DNA of 64,000 bases from contig NC_033566.1 of the NCBI RefSeq assembly GCF_001680005.1, positions 1,674,001 to 1,738,000 of the forward strand. The letters run 5' to 3'. The notes beneath the pieces are model-generated. The model had not been told where the DNA came from and made no database searches. It saw nothing but the letters and a program-made list of their open reading frames with translations. Below are positions 55,589-64,000 of this stretch, one piece after another (position 1 is the first letter of the stretch; every line of letters starts with the position of its first letter). Source of the DNA: Plasmodium coatneyi (taxonomy: Eukaryota; Apicomplexa; Aconoidasida; Haemosporida; Plasmodiidae). The position numbers were made by a program, and so were the translations under genes.

Positions 55589-57214
55589 GCGATTCCAGCC
55601 GTTACTCGGTTGGTAATTTTTTAAGCTGTTTTTAAATGCAGGTTGGCAAGGTGTGTCAGGGGGTGCACCGTGATATTTGGGGCCCCTTCTACCACGTCAA
55701 CCTGCTTTACCCTGTTTTTACCATTTTTTTTTTTCCCCACCTTTAACCTTTTTTTGTTCCGCTTTCATTTCACAACCCGAAAGCGTTTTTTGCTCCCCTT
55801 GTTTCACGGTCCCCACATTTAAATGCATAAATTAATATCCCAAGGGGGTATTTCCCCAAAAGAAGTGTTCCCTTTTCAGGGGGTAAGTGTATAGCTGGCT
55901 TGGAAAGGCAAGGAGGAGGAAGCACCCTCCAAAATTAAGCGAAGGGGTAAAAAAGGGAATTTTGTCCATTTCGCAAGTTCCACTTTTGTGGGAAAAAATG
56001 AGAACAAGGGGGAAGGACGCGGCTCCTCCATCATATGTATGTGTGCGCTCTGCCCGCGTATGAATTTTTTATGCATTACGCGTACAACATAGGCTACCTA
56101 AACGTATGGGCCTATCGTGTTGACACAATAAAATGGGAAAAAAGAAAAAAAAAAAAAAGGGATAACTCAGCACATAGCGTTTTCATTTTGACCGTATAGG
56201 GTTGCCTAAATGTCCCCTTTCGTGGCATTATAACTGATAACTGATAAAAAAAAAATCTTATGCGAAAAAGTAGTCCTTTTAAAGGGGTAGATAAAAATAG
56301 GGAATGGGAATTGGAAAGGGGTTTGAGGGGAACAGTCAGGTTGTTTATTGACTAATGATGCAAATTTACTTTTTTTCCCGTTTTTTTTATCATTTCGCGT
56401 AAAACGCGTGCTGAACTAGTTACTCTTATATTACTGGGTTTCACATTTTTATAACGTCATATTTTTCTACCAAGTAACATAGCAAAAGAAAAGGTGCGTA
56501 GCGATCCTGTTCTTTCCTTTTCTCGTTTACGCCGGGGCAATTTTTCGCACCCACAGAAGGATTTACCCCCCTCCCCCCGGGATATGATCTTATCCGACGG
56601 AGGGTGGGCTTCCCTCACAACATGGGAAACAAAAGCAAAAGCACGAAAAAAATGTGGCTAGTCATCAAGAGCGACGACCCAGAAAAAATGCGCATAAAGC
56701 CGGTATTGCATACATGTAGGATTTTATGCTTGTATAGAATACGCGCACCAAATTTTAAGGTTGAGCCTGACGGCGATGCAAACGCGGCACGCTGTTAGAG
56801 GTGTAGGGGCTGCTTTTTTCTCGGGGGTAAATTAATGCGTTCGTTTCGTTTCTTTTTTTTTTTTCAAGAGGGGAGAATTTCTTTATGCTATTGTTAATAT
56901 GGCACGGTGTTTTTCCCACTCATTTTTGAGTTTCATTTTACTCATTTTTTTTTTCCCCGCGCATATGTGGGATTACTCTTTTTTTTTATTTATTTTTTTT
57001 TTCCTAACACGTAAATGAAAAGAAAAAGGAATACTTGCAACACTTTTTGCGAACATTTTTTTTACTTTACTGAAATATATTTAGCCTTTCACGCGAATCG
57101 CAGATAAGCCAAGTTGCATATTTAGGTTTTTTTTTTTTTTTTTTTATGCTAATTGTAACCCTGCTGAGTAGCATTCGCATAAATTAGTACTTCCCCCCCC
57201 GCGCGTTTTTCAAA
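55589..57214. other. Intergenic region upstream of RPL39
   Basis: 1.6 kb, rich in T-runs (55726, 56857, 56947, 57127 areas) and with one small open frame starting at 56622 described separately. Includes the 3' end of the giant gene and the RPL39 promoter. Confidence 0.55.
56622..56798 (+). CDS. Possible 58-aa small ORF (uncertain)
   Basis: ATG at 56622 in good context (ACAACATGG) opens a frame starting MGNKSKSTKKMWLVIKSDDP. The first ~27 codons have coding-like composition; after KMRIKP a GTATTG could be a splice donor and the later part (HTCRILCLYRIRAPNF) is less convincing. It could be the first exon of a small gene, or an upstream ORF in the RPL39 leader. No family recognised. Confidence 0.2.
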   Translation: MGNKSKSTKKMWLVIKSDDPEKMRIKPVLHTCRILCLYRIRAPNFKVEPDGDANAARC

Positions 57215-57799
57215 ATGGTAAGTAAGAGCTTTCCACAGGGAAAACAAGGGCAACATCGCATAGCTTGTATTCATATATACATATATGTTTCTATGTTTGC
57301 ATGTTCTTACGGATGTACATCTGCATACATGTACTGCGCGCAACCATGCGTGACTACTTAAAATGAACGCTGGAGGAACTGGAAGGGCCACTCCAGTGCG
57401 TCGGCAGGAGCGTGTTCCTCATTGAGCGTATGCATGTGGGTACTCCTTCATATATTTCTCCCCCATGTGAACATATCTTTTTATGCACCTACCCACCATT
57501 TGCCCCTCGCAGGGATCCATTAAAAGCTTCAAACTAAAGCAAAAATTGGGAAAATGCAGGAAGAAGAATAGACCAGTGCCCCACTGGTACAGGCTGAGGA
57601 AGGACACAAAAATTAGGTAACGCAAAAGCGCACATTTTATTTCTTCAATAGGGCGGGATGCAAGCGGCAATTCTGACACGTGTTAGCATTGGTCACCATT
57701 ACGAATAATGTATTCCTGCAATTTCCGTTTTTACCCTTTCCCCTTTTTAGATATAACACGAAAAGAAGACACTGGAGACGAACAAAATTGGGACTTTAA
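57215..57799 (+). CDS. RPL39: 60S ribosomal protein eL39
   Basis: Three exons: 57215..57217 (just the ATG), 57513..57616, 57751..57799; introns begin GTAAG and GTAAC and end CAG and TAG; 51 aa, exactly the usual length. The protein begins MGSIKSFKLKQKLGKC, then RPVPHWYRLRKDTKIRYNTK and ends RRHWRRTKLGL, the invariant eL39 tail. eL39 lines the exit tunnel of the large ribosomal subunit. The first exon is only the start codon, followed directly by the donor; the Met cannot come from exon 2, which has no in-frame ATG before the conserved start. Confidence 0.95.
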
Positions 57800-59152
57800 A
57801 GGATATGCGGATGGTGTTTTCCTTTTCTTGGCATGACAAGATGGATGGAAGTTTTATCGAGAGAGAGAAGGGTGGTAGTCCTTTCAAGGAGGAAACCTGT
57901 TTCCACCCCTTTATTATTCTTGCACAGTTGCGTGTTTGCTGATTAGCAATTTGTACCTTTTCATTTCGCTTCCCTACACACTGTGCTTTTTCTTTTCTTT
58001 TTTTTTTTTTAACATAAACAGTTAAATTTTATATTAACGCAAAACTTGACAAAAAGGAAACGATAAATTATATGCCGTTTAATGCATGACACATGAGAAA
58101 GAACGTCCTTGTGGAAAAGGAGGGTGTTCCAGAGCCTTAACTGGGCGAATGAAAGCAGAGCGAAGGAGTATATGTGTTTGTTAACGGTTGTGCGCCAACC
58201 CCCTGCGAAGTTGTCTCCTGCTTTATCGCATCAGTGATAATAATATATTCTCCCGAAGTATGCGTCACTGTAATCGAATTTTTTTTCTTTCATGCTAATA
58301 AAAAGAAAAACTTAATCGCAGCGGGAAGCTGTTCTTGTACAGTTGAGTACCAAACAAATTGGAAAATTTTTTAAAAACACATGTGTGGTCAGTGGGTATG
58401 CAACAATGCACAATTTACGCAAGAATGTTGCGTTCCACTGGTGTGCTTCCTTGGTTCCTTTAACATGTGCGCAAATTGCGCAAGGAGGCCTAGATCGGAA
58501 ATTGCGAATTGTGCGGAGTAAACATGCGCTTATGAATAACATTCACGTATACACGCATGTGCATATGCGCGTATGCACACAATATTCCCTAAAAGAACAT
58601 TTCTGCGAAGGTGACACACCACTAAAAATGCGAAACCCATATGAAAATTTCGGCAGCACTGAATACCCCCCGTTTGTTGCGTAAAGCATTAATTCAGATC
58701 TTCCTCGTGTTGCTCAACAACTTGTTCTGATTTTTCGCGTTTCCTTTTTTGCATATTGAAAGGTATATCGCTGTGCCATTTGTGCATGGTCACATGTGTA
58801 CATGTATGCGGACGCGTATGCGAACTTGTACATTTTTTCCCACCCCCCACACACATACACACGTGCTAAAATAAAAGAAAAAAAAAAAATTATAATTATA
58901 TTCCAAAGCTATAATCTCAACATTCTGCTCTTAACCAAAAACAAGGAGAGAGCAATTTCGGCCATTTTTATTTATGTAAAAAGGGGAAAGTATTTTTTTT
59001 GTACAAGCGAATTTTTTCCTTTACACTTTTGTCTAAATTTTTTTAAAATTGTATGCGTATTAACGAAGCTTAACAGCTTCCCCGCTTCATTGTTACGTCG
59101 ATAATTTTCCCTTTATTTTTTCCCTCCCTTTGGTAACAACACAACTGCAACG
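57800..59152. other. Intergenic region between RPL39 and BTP1
   Basis: 1.35 kb in tandem spacing, with T-run near 58000 and A-run near 58879. The frame 58343-58684 shows no coding character. Presumed BTP1 promoter. Confidence 0.55.
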
Positions 59153-61246
59153 ATGGTGAAAAGCGCAAGCAGAAACAATGACACGGAAGTCGATAACTTC
59201 TCAGTCAACATAAACAACAGCAATGATTTTAACAGAGTGCTGAACGAAATTAAGTTAAAAGAATTTCATCATGAGAAGTCAAAAAGGGGAAAGCGCACGA
59301 AAAGTAAGGTAAAGCTAAAAAATGGCAGCGATGTTGAAAATGGCGCAGTAATCTTAAACTCGCAGTTAGACAAAGGCACAAAGAGCAGAAGGATTCTTAG
59401 CAAAAATAAGGAGAAAGAAAAATTGCTGCAAAATGACGTAAGCGAAATGAACGCGCAGAGCAACAATTTGTACGACACGCCCGTCTTCCCGCAAATCACC
59501 TCCCTAATTCTCTACCATGAAAAAGAAAACAATAACTCGGAATCCTCCAGCAGCATCAAACATGCAATAAACGAAAAAATAAAAAGGCACAACTCCAACC
59601 ATAAAATCGAGAAACATACCATATATGATATCTACGCAAAGACGTTAAAAAAATTATCAATTGAGGACGAAAGTGATGTCTTAAAGGAAAGTGATGAAGG
59701 CAACTTTTATTTTAGTATGAACAAAATTTCAGACAAGGGAAAAAGCAATATGAACTTTTCAAACTCGAACTTTTCAAATAACACCTCAGATGTATCCTCA
59801 TCTAATTTGATTCCCACGTACCAAACTGGAGGCAGTAACGTTGGCAAAAAAATGAACCACCAAAATGGGAAGGACACTAAATTGACGGAAATAAAACATA
59901 TCGATAGGAATGCACAGACGAAACAGCAGCGTCACCACAGTAAGGAGAAAAAGACGCACAAGGACCTAGAACAGATTCCAGGAAGTGACTCAAATTTTTA
60001 CTACGATGAGAAAACGTTTAACGTTTCGCACCTGAAGAAGGAACGTCGCAGGTGCAAAAGTGGTGGTAATTCCTCCGATGAGAAGCAAAGCATAAAGGGA
60101 ATGGTAAAGGGAAAAAGGGTGAGCAGTACAGAAGGGGGCAGAGAATCAGATAAATATAAATATGGGAGGGATACAAATGGAGGTACATACAAAAGTGAAC
60201 AGAAATGCAAATCGAAATGTGTAAGCGTAAGTGTAGATCTGGATGAACAACCCTACGCGCGTGATGCAAAGATGCCTGCAGACATCCTCAACACGAACGA
60301 ATATCTTACGCAGAAGGAACGTGATTATTTTAACGAATCCAACTCTTTGTCCATTGAAAATTTACACGAAAATGGAAAAGAAAAAATGCAGGACGAAATG
60401 GGAAATGAAAAATGTAAGGTAGCGAACACTAAAGGGAAAGATCAAGTCATAAGTACCTATGATGGTGACGCGTATGACGTAGAGGGATCAATCAAGACGG
60501 CACTAAAAGATATACCCGAAATTAATACGTACCATTCACTAAACAGTCTATTACACCAAAAGAAAAAATATATAAACGGAAAACGAAATGAGAATTACGC
60601 AACATCAGAAATAACCACAACAGATTCTGAATACTCGATAGATGAAAAACTGAATATAAATATGTCATATGAAGATTTTAAAAATAAGAAGGAAAGTGAA
60701 ATGCTGTCTGTTGTGCAGGTCAGCAAAAGTAAAGAGAAGTTACTAAAAGTAGTAAATAGTGAGCACATTTTAAATATTAGGAAGCTGCTAAGAATAATGC
60801 GCGAATTTTATATAGGATTTATTGGTCTACAATTAATTTATTTTATAACGTATCTTCTCTTTGGTAATAATAGCGTCTACTTAATTCAAATTGTTTCCAT
60901 ATCTTGCACCTTCTTTTCGTTGTTGGATGCCAATTACCACGGGTACTTATTAAATGGCTTTATTGACCTTTGTGTTGCAATTTTTTTAAATATAGCTATT
61001 TTAGAAGATATTTCCGGTTTTAAAAGCTTAAAATCTAATGATGTGTTGAAAAATATAACCCTGTCGAATGTCGTTTTCCTGTACTTCTTTTCTGCGTTTT
61101 CTTTTTTGAATGGCTATTTTATACATAAATTGCATTCCATGGAGAGAAGAAATATAAAGCATGTAATACGGAGCATCGAGTCGAAAGCGGAGCAGGCTGT
61201 TAGAAGCGCCACGTTGGATACCTCACCTTCCAAAAGTGTTCATTAG
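59153..61246 (+). CDS. BTP1: Basal complex transmembrane protein 1 (BTP1)
   Basis: Single exon, 697 aa. The first ~540 residues are hydrophilic, Lys/Asn/Ser-rich and probably disordered (KRGKRTKSKVKLKNG; QQRHHSKEKKTHKDLEQI), with no signal peptide. The C-terminal ~120 residues hold four membrane spans: FYIGFIGLQLIYFITYLLFG, YLIQIVSISCTFFSLLDA, FIDLCVAIFLNIAIL and VVFLYFFSAFSFLNGYFI, then a basic tail. This plan and the position relative to RPL39 and eIF3L match BTP1, which marks the leading ring of the inner-membrane-complex basal complex during schizont budding in P. falciparum. Assignment rests on architecture and synteny recalled from memory; a generic four-span protein is the alternative. 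It is the last recognised core gene before pir/kir-related DNA. Confidence 0.8.
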   Translation: MVKSASRNNDTEVDNFSVNINNSNDFNRVLNEIKLKEFHHEKSKRGKRTKSKVKLKNGSDVENGAVILNSQLDKGTKSRRILSKNKEKEKLLQNDVSEMNAQSNNLYDTPVFPQITSLILYHEKENNNSESSSSIKHAINEKIKRHNSNHKIEKHTIYDIYAKTLKKLSIEDESDVLKESDEGNFYFSMNKISDKGKSNMNFSNSNFSNNTSDVSSSNLIPTYQTGGSNVGKKMNHQNGKDTKLTEIKHIDRNAQTKQQRHHSKEKKTHKDLEQIPGSDSNFYYDEKTFNVSHLKKERRRCKSGGNSSDEKQSIKGMVKGKRVSSTEGGRESDKYKYGRDTNGGTYKSEQKCKSKCVSVSVDLDEQPYARDAKMPADILNTNEYLTQKERDYFNESNSLSIENLHENGKEKMQDEMGNEKCKVANTKGKDQVISTYDGDAYDVEGSIKTALKDIPEINTYHSLNSLLHQKKKYINGKRNENYATSEITTTDSEYSIDEKLNINMSYEDFKNKKESEMLSVVQVSKSKEKLLKVVNSEHILNIRKLLRIMREFYIGFIGLQLIYFITYLLFGNNSVYLIQIVSISCTFFSLLDANYHGYLLNGFIDLCVAIFLNIAILEDISGFKSLKSNDVLKNITLSNVVFLYFFSAFSFLNGYFIHKLHSMERRNIKHVIRSIESKAEQAVRSATLDTSPSKSVH

Positions 61247-62448
61247 GGTGTTCTTGGCATGCACGGGCAGGTGTGCTTTATACATATACACATGCATACG
61301 CACATACGTACACACACATATATATTTATGCGTGTGTTCAGTTGTTAAAAGATGCAAATTCACGAAACGGAAGAGTAAAAACTGTTTGTTCCAACTGCCT
61401 GAACCTTGCGTGGGCCCCTTTCTAACCGTAAAGGTGTTTTATGTAACAACTATGTCACACCCTCCTGTACCACGTGAACGTTTGGGAAGGAAAGTGAGTG
61501 CACACTTGCATACATGCTGCTCTTTGTATTTCCATTCCCCTCTTGTTCGTGTATATTTTTCTTTGTTTTGTTTTTTTTGTGTAAGATTTAGCTTCGTAGT
61601 AACCTTAAAACTTCCTACTGCACACAGGAAGGGAGAAACTGCGCTTTGACGTAAAGTGCTTAAATGCAAAAGGAAATAAAGTTGTTCCATTTAAACGTCT
61701 GCAATAAGAAACATGCACAGCAATGTGTACTATGTATACAGAAATATTCCGCTTAGCCTTTTCGCATTTAATAAATGAACGTTAAGCAAGCTGTATTCAA
61801 ATCCTTGTCATGATATTCTTATCAGTTCCGTTCAAATTATATTAAAATTGTGTAGAGGCCATACTTCGGGAATTGCAAAATATGGAAAGACCAGGCCGGA
61901 GTAATGGCAAAATTGGTTAAAAAAAGGAAACAGCAAAGTAGAAGTTAATTGCATAAAGGAGGTTACGCAGGTGCATGAATTTTTTTCGCACTTTTGGCTA
62001 ATTAGCACCGGAGTAGACGAATGCACATTTCTACGAATGATGCAATTTTCCCTAGTATTCAGCTTAATATTCCTGTTTTACTGGAACAGGAATAAAAAAA
62101 AAAAAAAAAATTACAAATATGGAGACCTGTAACAAAATTAATGAACATTTTAGATGTACAATAAAAAAATTTTACCAACACGTCCGTGAACTGAGAACAT
62201 TTTTTTTTCTTTCACTTATGTTGATTACACATGAACATAAACACCTTAGTACAATGAAAAAGAAAAAAAATGGAGGGATGGGAAGAAAAAGGAAGAATGG
62301 TTATTTTGCTTCTTTCCTTAGACACTCTAATTATAAACTCTATGCGGACTTCGAGCGGTGGTCATTTATATTAAGTGGGAAGGAGGAAGGAAACATTACA
62401 TATTACATTGCAATGTTCAACATTCCAATTTGTTACATAGCGACGGTC
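61247..62448. other. Transition region between BTP1 and a pir/kir gene
   Basis: 1.2 kb shared 3' region of BTP1 (plus) and the pir/kir gene (minus). AT-richer than the window average. The plus-strand frame 62119-62487 is open for 122 codons but overlaps the pir/kir stop and lies in its 3' UTR, so I treat it as chance. Confidence 0.55.
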
Positions 62449-62727
62449 TTACATGCGACCATAACCTATATTTTGTCGATGACCTAGTGTACTATTATTA
62501 TTTGTTCCTGTGCCTGTTCTTCCATTCCTGGTAGATTGTCCTAGTGTAGACGGTCTCCTGTATGCAGTGGAACTTACTGCAATGGAATCAAGTATGGAAC
62601 TTGTTTCCGAACTGTCCGTGTAGCCTACTGTGGAAGTTTCTGTTAATTCGTCAAATTCTTCTTGCCTTGAACTTCTCTTTCTTTTTCCACTTGAGTGGTT
62701 TCCAAAGCAAGAAGACCATGGTTTATA
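62449..62727 (-). CDS. pir/kir family gene, last exon (cytoplasmic tail)
   Basis: Open for 92 codons from a splice acceptor (CTTTAG just before 62727) to TAA at 62449-62451; no start codon because it is an internal/last exon. The peptide begins YKPWSSCFGNHSSGKRKRSS, runs through a Ser/Thr-rich, repetitive section (RQEEFDELTETSTVGYTDSS) and ends NIGYGRM. This is the tail pattern of PIR proteins of the knowlesi/vivax clade (KIR): basic SSGKRKRS-type motif just after the membrane span, an EFD-LTETST-like acidic/Thr stretch, and a final GYxRM. The exon starts in phase 0 at a position matching the common junction after the TM 'FLYK'. PIR proteins are variant antigens exported to the infected red-cell surface. 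The TM/ectodomain exons are not in the window; the gene may be intact or a fragment. Confidence 0.85.
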   Translation of the reverse strand, partial: YKPWSSCFGNHSSGKRKRSSRQEEFDELTETSTVGYTDSSETSSILDSIAVSSTAYRRPSTLGQSTRNGRTGTGTNNNSTLGHRQNIGYGRM

Positions 62728-64000
62728 CTAAAGGGAAGGAGTGGAAGGAAGATTGTTAAGGGGTGTCAGCAAAGAAGGTTGTTAGTGGTGGTGGAAGGAA
62801 GGTACTTCCTAAGGAATGGAGGGCTGTTAGGTGAGTGTTAGAATGGAAAGAAGGTGGTGTTAGGGGTGGTAGGTGGGTTGTTAGATGGTAGGTGGGTTGT
62901 TAGGAGTGGTAGGTGGAAAGTCACTTCCTTTAAGGAGAAAAAAAAAGAAAAAAAACAAACAAATTTGAAGGAAGGGAGGAAGGTGTGCAGAGGGATGTAG
63001 ATTTGGGTGTTAAGGGTGGAAGGGAGTATGTGTGCAAGATGGTGCACTTAGAGGGAAGGTGTTTAAAGAAGTGTTCGGGATGGTGCAGTTTTGGGTAGAA
63101 GGGTATAGAGGAAGAAAGAAAATCAAAAATGAAGAAAAAAAAATAAAAAAAAAAAAAGAAGGAAAGAAAGAAAAGAAGAAAAAAAGGAAGGGAAGAATGT
63201 GTGCAGGAGGGTGCAGTTCTTAGGGATAGGAGTAAGGTTCTTAGGGCTGGAAGGAAGGGGTGTTAGTTTGTTGAGGATGGTAGAATGAAGGGGTGTTAGT
63301 TTGTTGAGGGTGGTAGAATGAAGGGGTGTAAGGGTATTAGAGTGCAGGATTTTAGCGATGTTAGAATGATGTTGTTAGGGTTGAAGGAAAGAAGGTCCCT
63401 TCCCTTAGGGAAGGGTACATCCGAAGGGTGTATAAAAAAAAAGGAAAAAAAAAAAAAAAAAAGGTTTAGGTAAGAAAAAGAAGGTTAAGCAAGAAAAAAA
63501 GAAGAAGAAAAGGTGTAAAGAAGGAATGTTTAAGGAAGAAGAAAAGAAGAAGGTAGATTTAAGAATATAAGGAAGGAAGGTTGAAACTGTAAAGAAGGAA
63601 GAATAGTGTAAGGAAGAAGAAGGTTTAAGGAAGGAAGGTATAAGGAAGGAAGGTTTCAGGTGTAAAGAATGAAGGTTTAAGGAAGGAAAAGAAGGGAACA
63701 ATACCTTACCTGAAGAAGGAAGGGAAAGAAAGGGGAACAACAACCTTCCTAGGGGGGAAGGGAAGGAAGGAAAGGAGGGAACATTACCTTCCTAAGGAAG
63801 GAAAGGAAGGGAAAATATATTAATATACCATGCGAGTGAACTGTACACTACATATGAGCAATATTTACTGATCTCTAAACTATCAGTAAAACATCTGTTA
63901 AGAGTTCGTGCAGAAATTCTCACCCCAAGGGAAGTTACGTGCCTATGTATATAATAATTTAATACACCCATATATATACAATACATTAACGTCACCCTTA
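62728..64000 (-). other. CT-rich intron of the pir/kir gene (continues past window)
   Basis: From the acceptor at 62728 to the window end there is no TM-encoding exon. About 62737-63820 is strikingly purine-rich on the plus strand (GGAAGG, GAAGAAG, GTTAGG-type repeats; A-run near 63446-63462), so pyrimidine-rich in the RNA sense. After 63820 it becomes AT-rich. Long, low-complexity introns are known for variant-antigen genes in this clade. It could alternatively be intergenic if the exon is a stranded fragment. Confidence 0.6.

Noticed and set aside
62119..62487. 122-codon plus-strand frame next to the pir/kir exon
   Set aside because: AT-rich, overlaps the pir/kir stop codon in antisense and contains no recognisable motif.
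63210..63400. TTAGGG-like words suggesting an internal telomere repeat
   Set aside because: They are scattered in purine-rich DNA and do not form tandem GGGTT(T/C)A units.

Overview
The window is nuclear DNA from a malaria parasite (Plasmodium) of the P. vivax / P. knowlesi clade. The evidence is the gene content: tandem 6-cysteine surface antigens P12p and P12, the basal-complex protein BTP1, the rhoptry protein ROP14, and an apicoplast-targeted ribosomal protein. Base composition is moderate in genes, unlike AT-rich P. falciparum, and long poly(dA)/poly(dT) runs fill the intergenic DNA and introns. At the right edge I recognised the last exon of a pir/kir family gene. Its tail and the many homopolymer runs suggest a macaque parasite (knowlesi, coatneyi, inui, cynomolgi or fragile type) rather than P. 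vivax, but the species is not resolved. From memory, the gene order matches a block of P. falciparum chromosome 6 around P12/P12p.

Layout. 1-1.9 kb: 3' part of an AP-3 beta adaptin gene. 2.6-3.4 kb (minus): two-exon apicoplast uL18. 5.15-8.9 kb: four-exon ROP14, a lipase-maturation-factor-like membrane protein. 9.3-14.6 kb: three tiny multi-exon genes (61, 76 and 108 aa); the 76-aa one looks like a reduced version of the V-ATPase accessory protein ATP6AP2. 17.1-19.2 kb (minus): NOG1. 20.9-24.1 kb: P12p and P12 in tandem. 24.7-26.0 kb: NCS6/CTU1. 26.6-28.5 kb: a 121-aa and a 234-aa protein of unknown function and TMEM234. 29.3-34.8 kb: eight-exon leucine-rich-repeat/coiled-coil protein. 36.6-38.4 kb: eIF3L. 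38.9-39.3 kb: a 78-aa single-TM protein. 39.7-40.7 kb (minus): LSM12. 40.7-46.5 kb: a gene-free divergent promoter region. 46.5-55.6 kb: a giant Asn/Ser/Gly-rich protein with a compact C-terminal domain. 57.2-57.8 kb: RPL39 with a 3-nt first exon. 59.2-61.2 kb: BTP1. 62.4-64 kb: last exon and CT-rich intron of a pir/kir gene running off the window on the minus strand.

Most genes are housekeeping (translation, ribosome biogenesis, tRNA thiolation, trafficking) with a few invasion or surface genes among them; there is no operon-like logic. Multi-exon models were built by hand: each junction uses GT/AG sites and keeps the reading frame across exons, but none is confirmed by transcripts. The most useful new observations are the small spliced genes that single-frame scanning misses, the ATP6AP2-like protein, the pir/kir exon beside a conserved core gene, and several structured repeats in promoters and 5' leaders.
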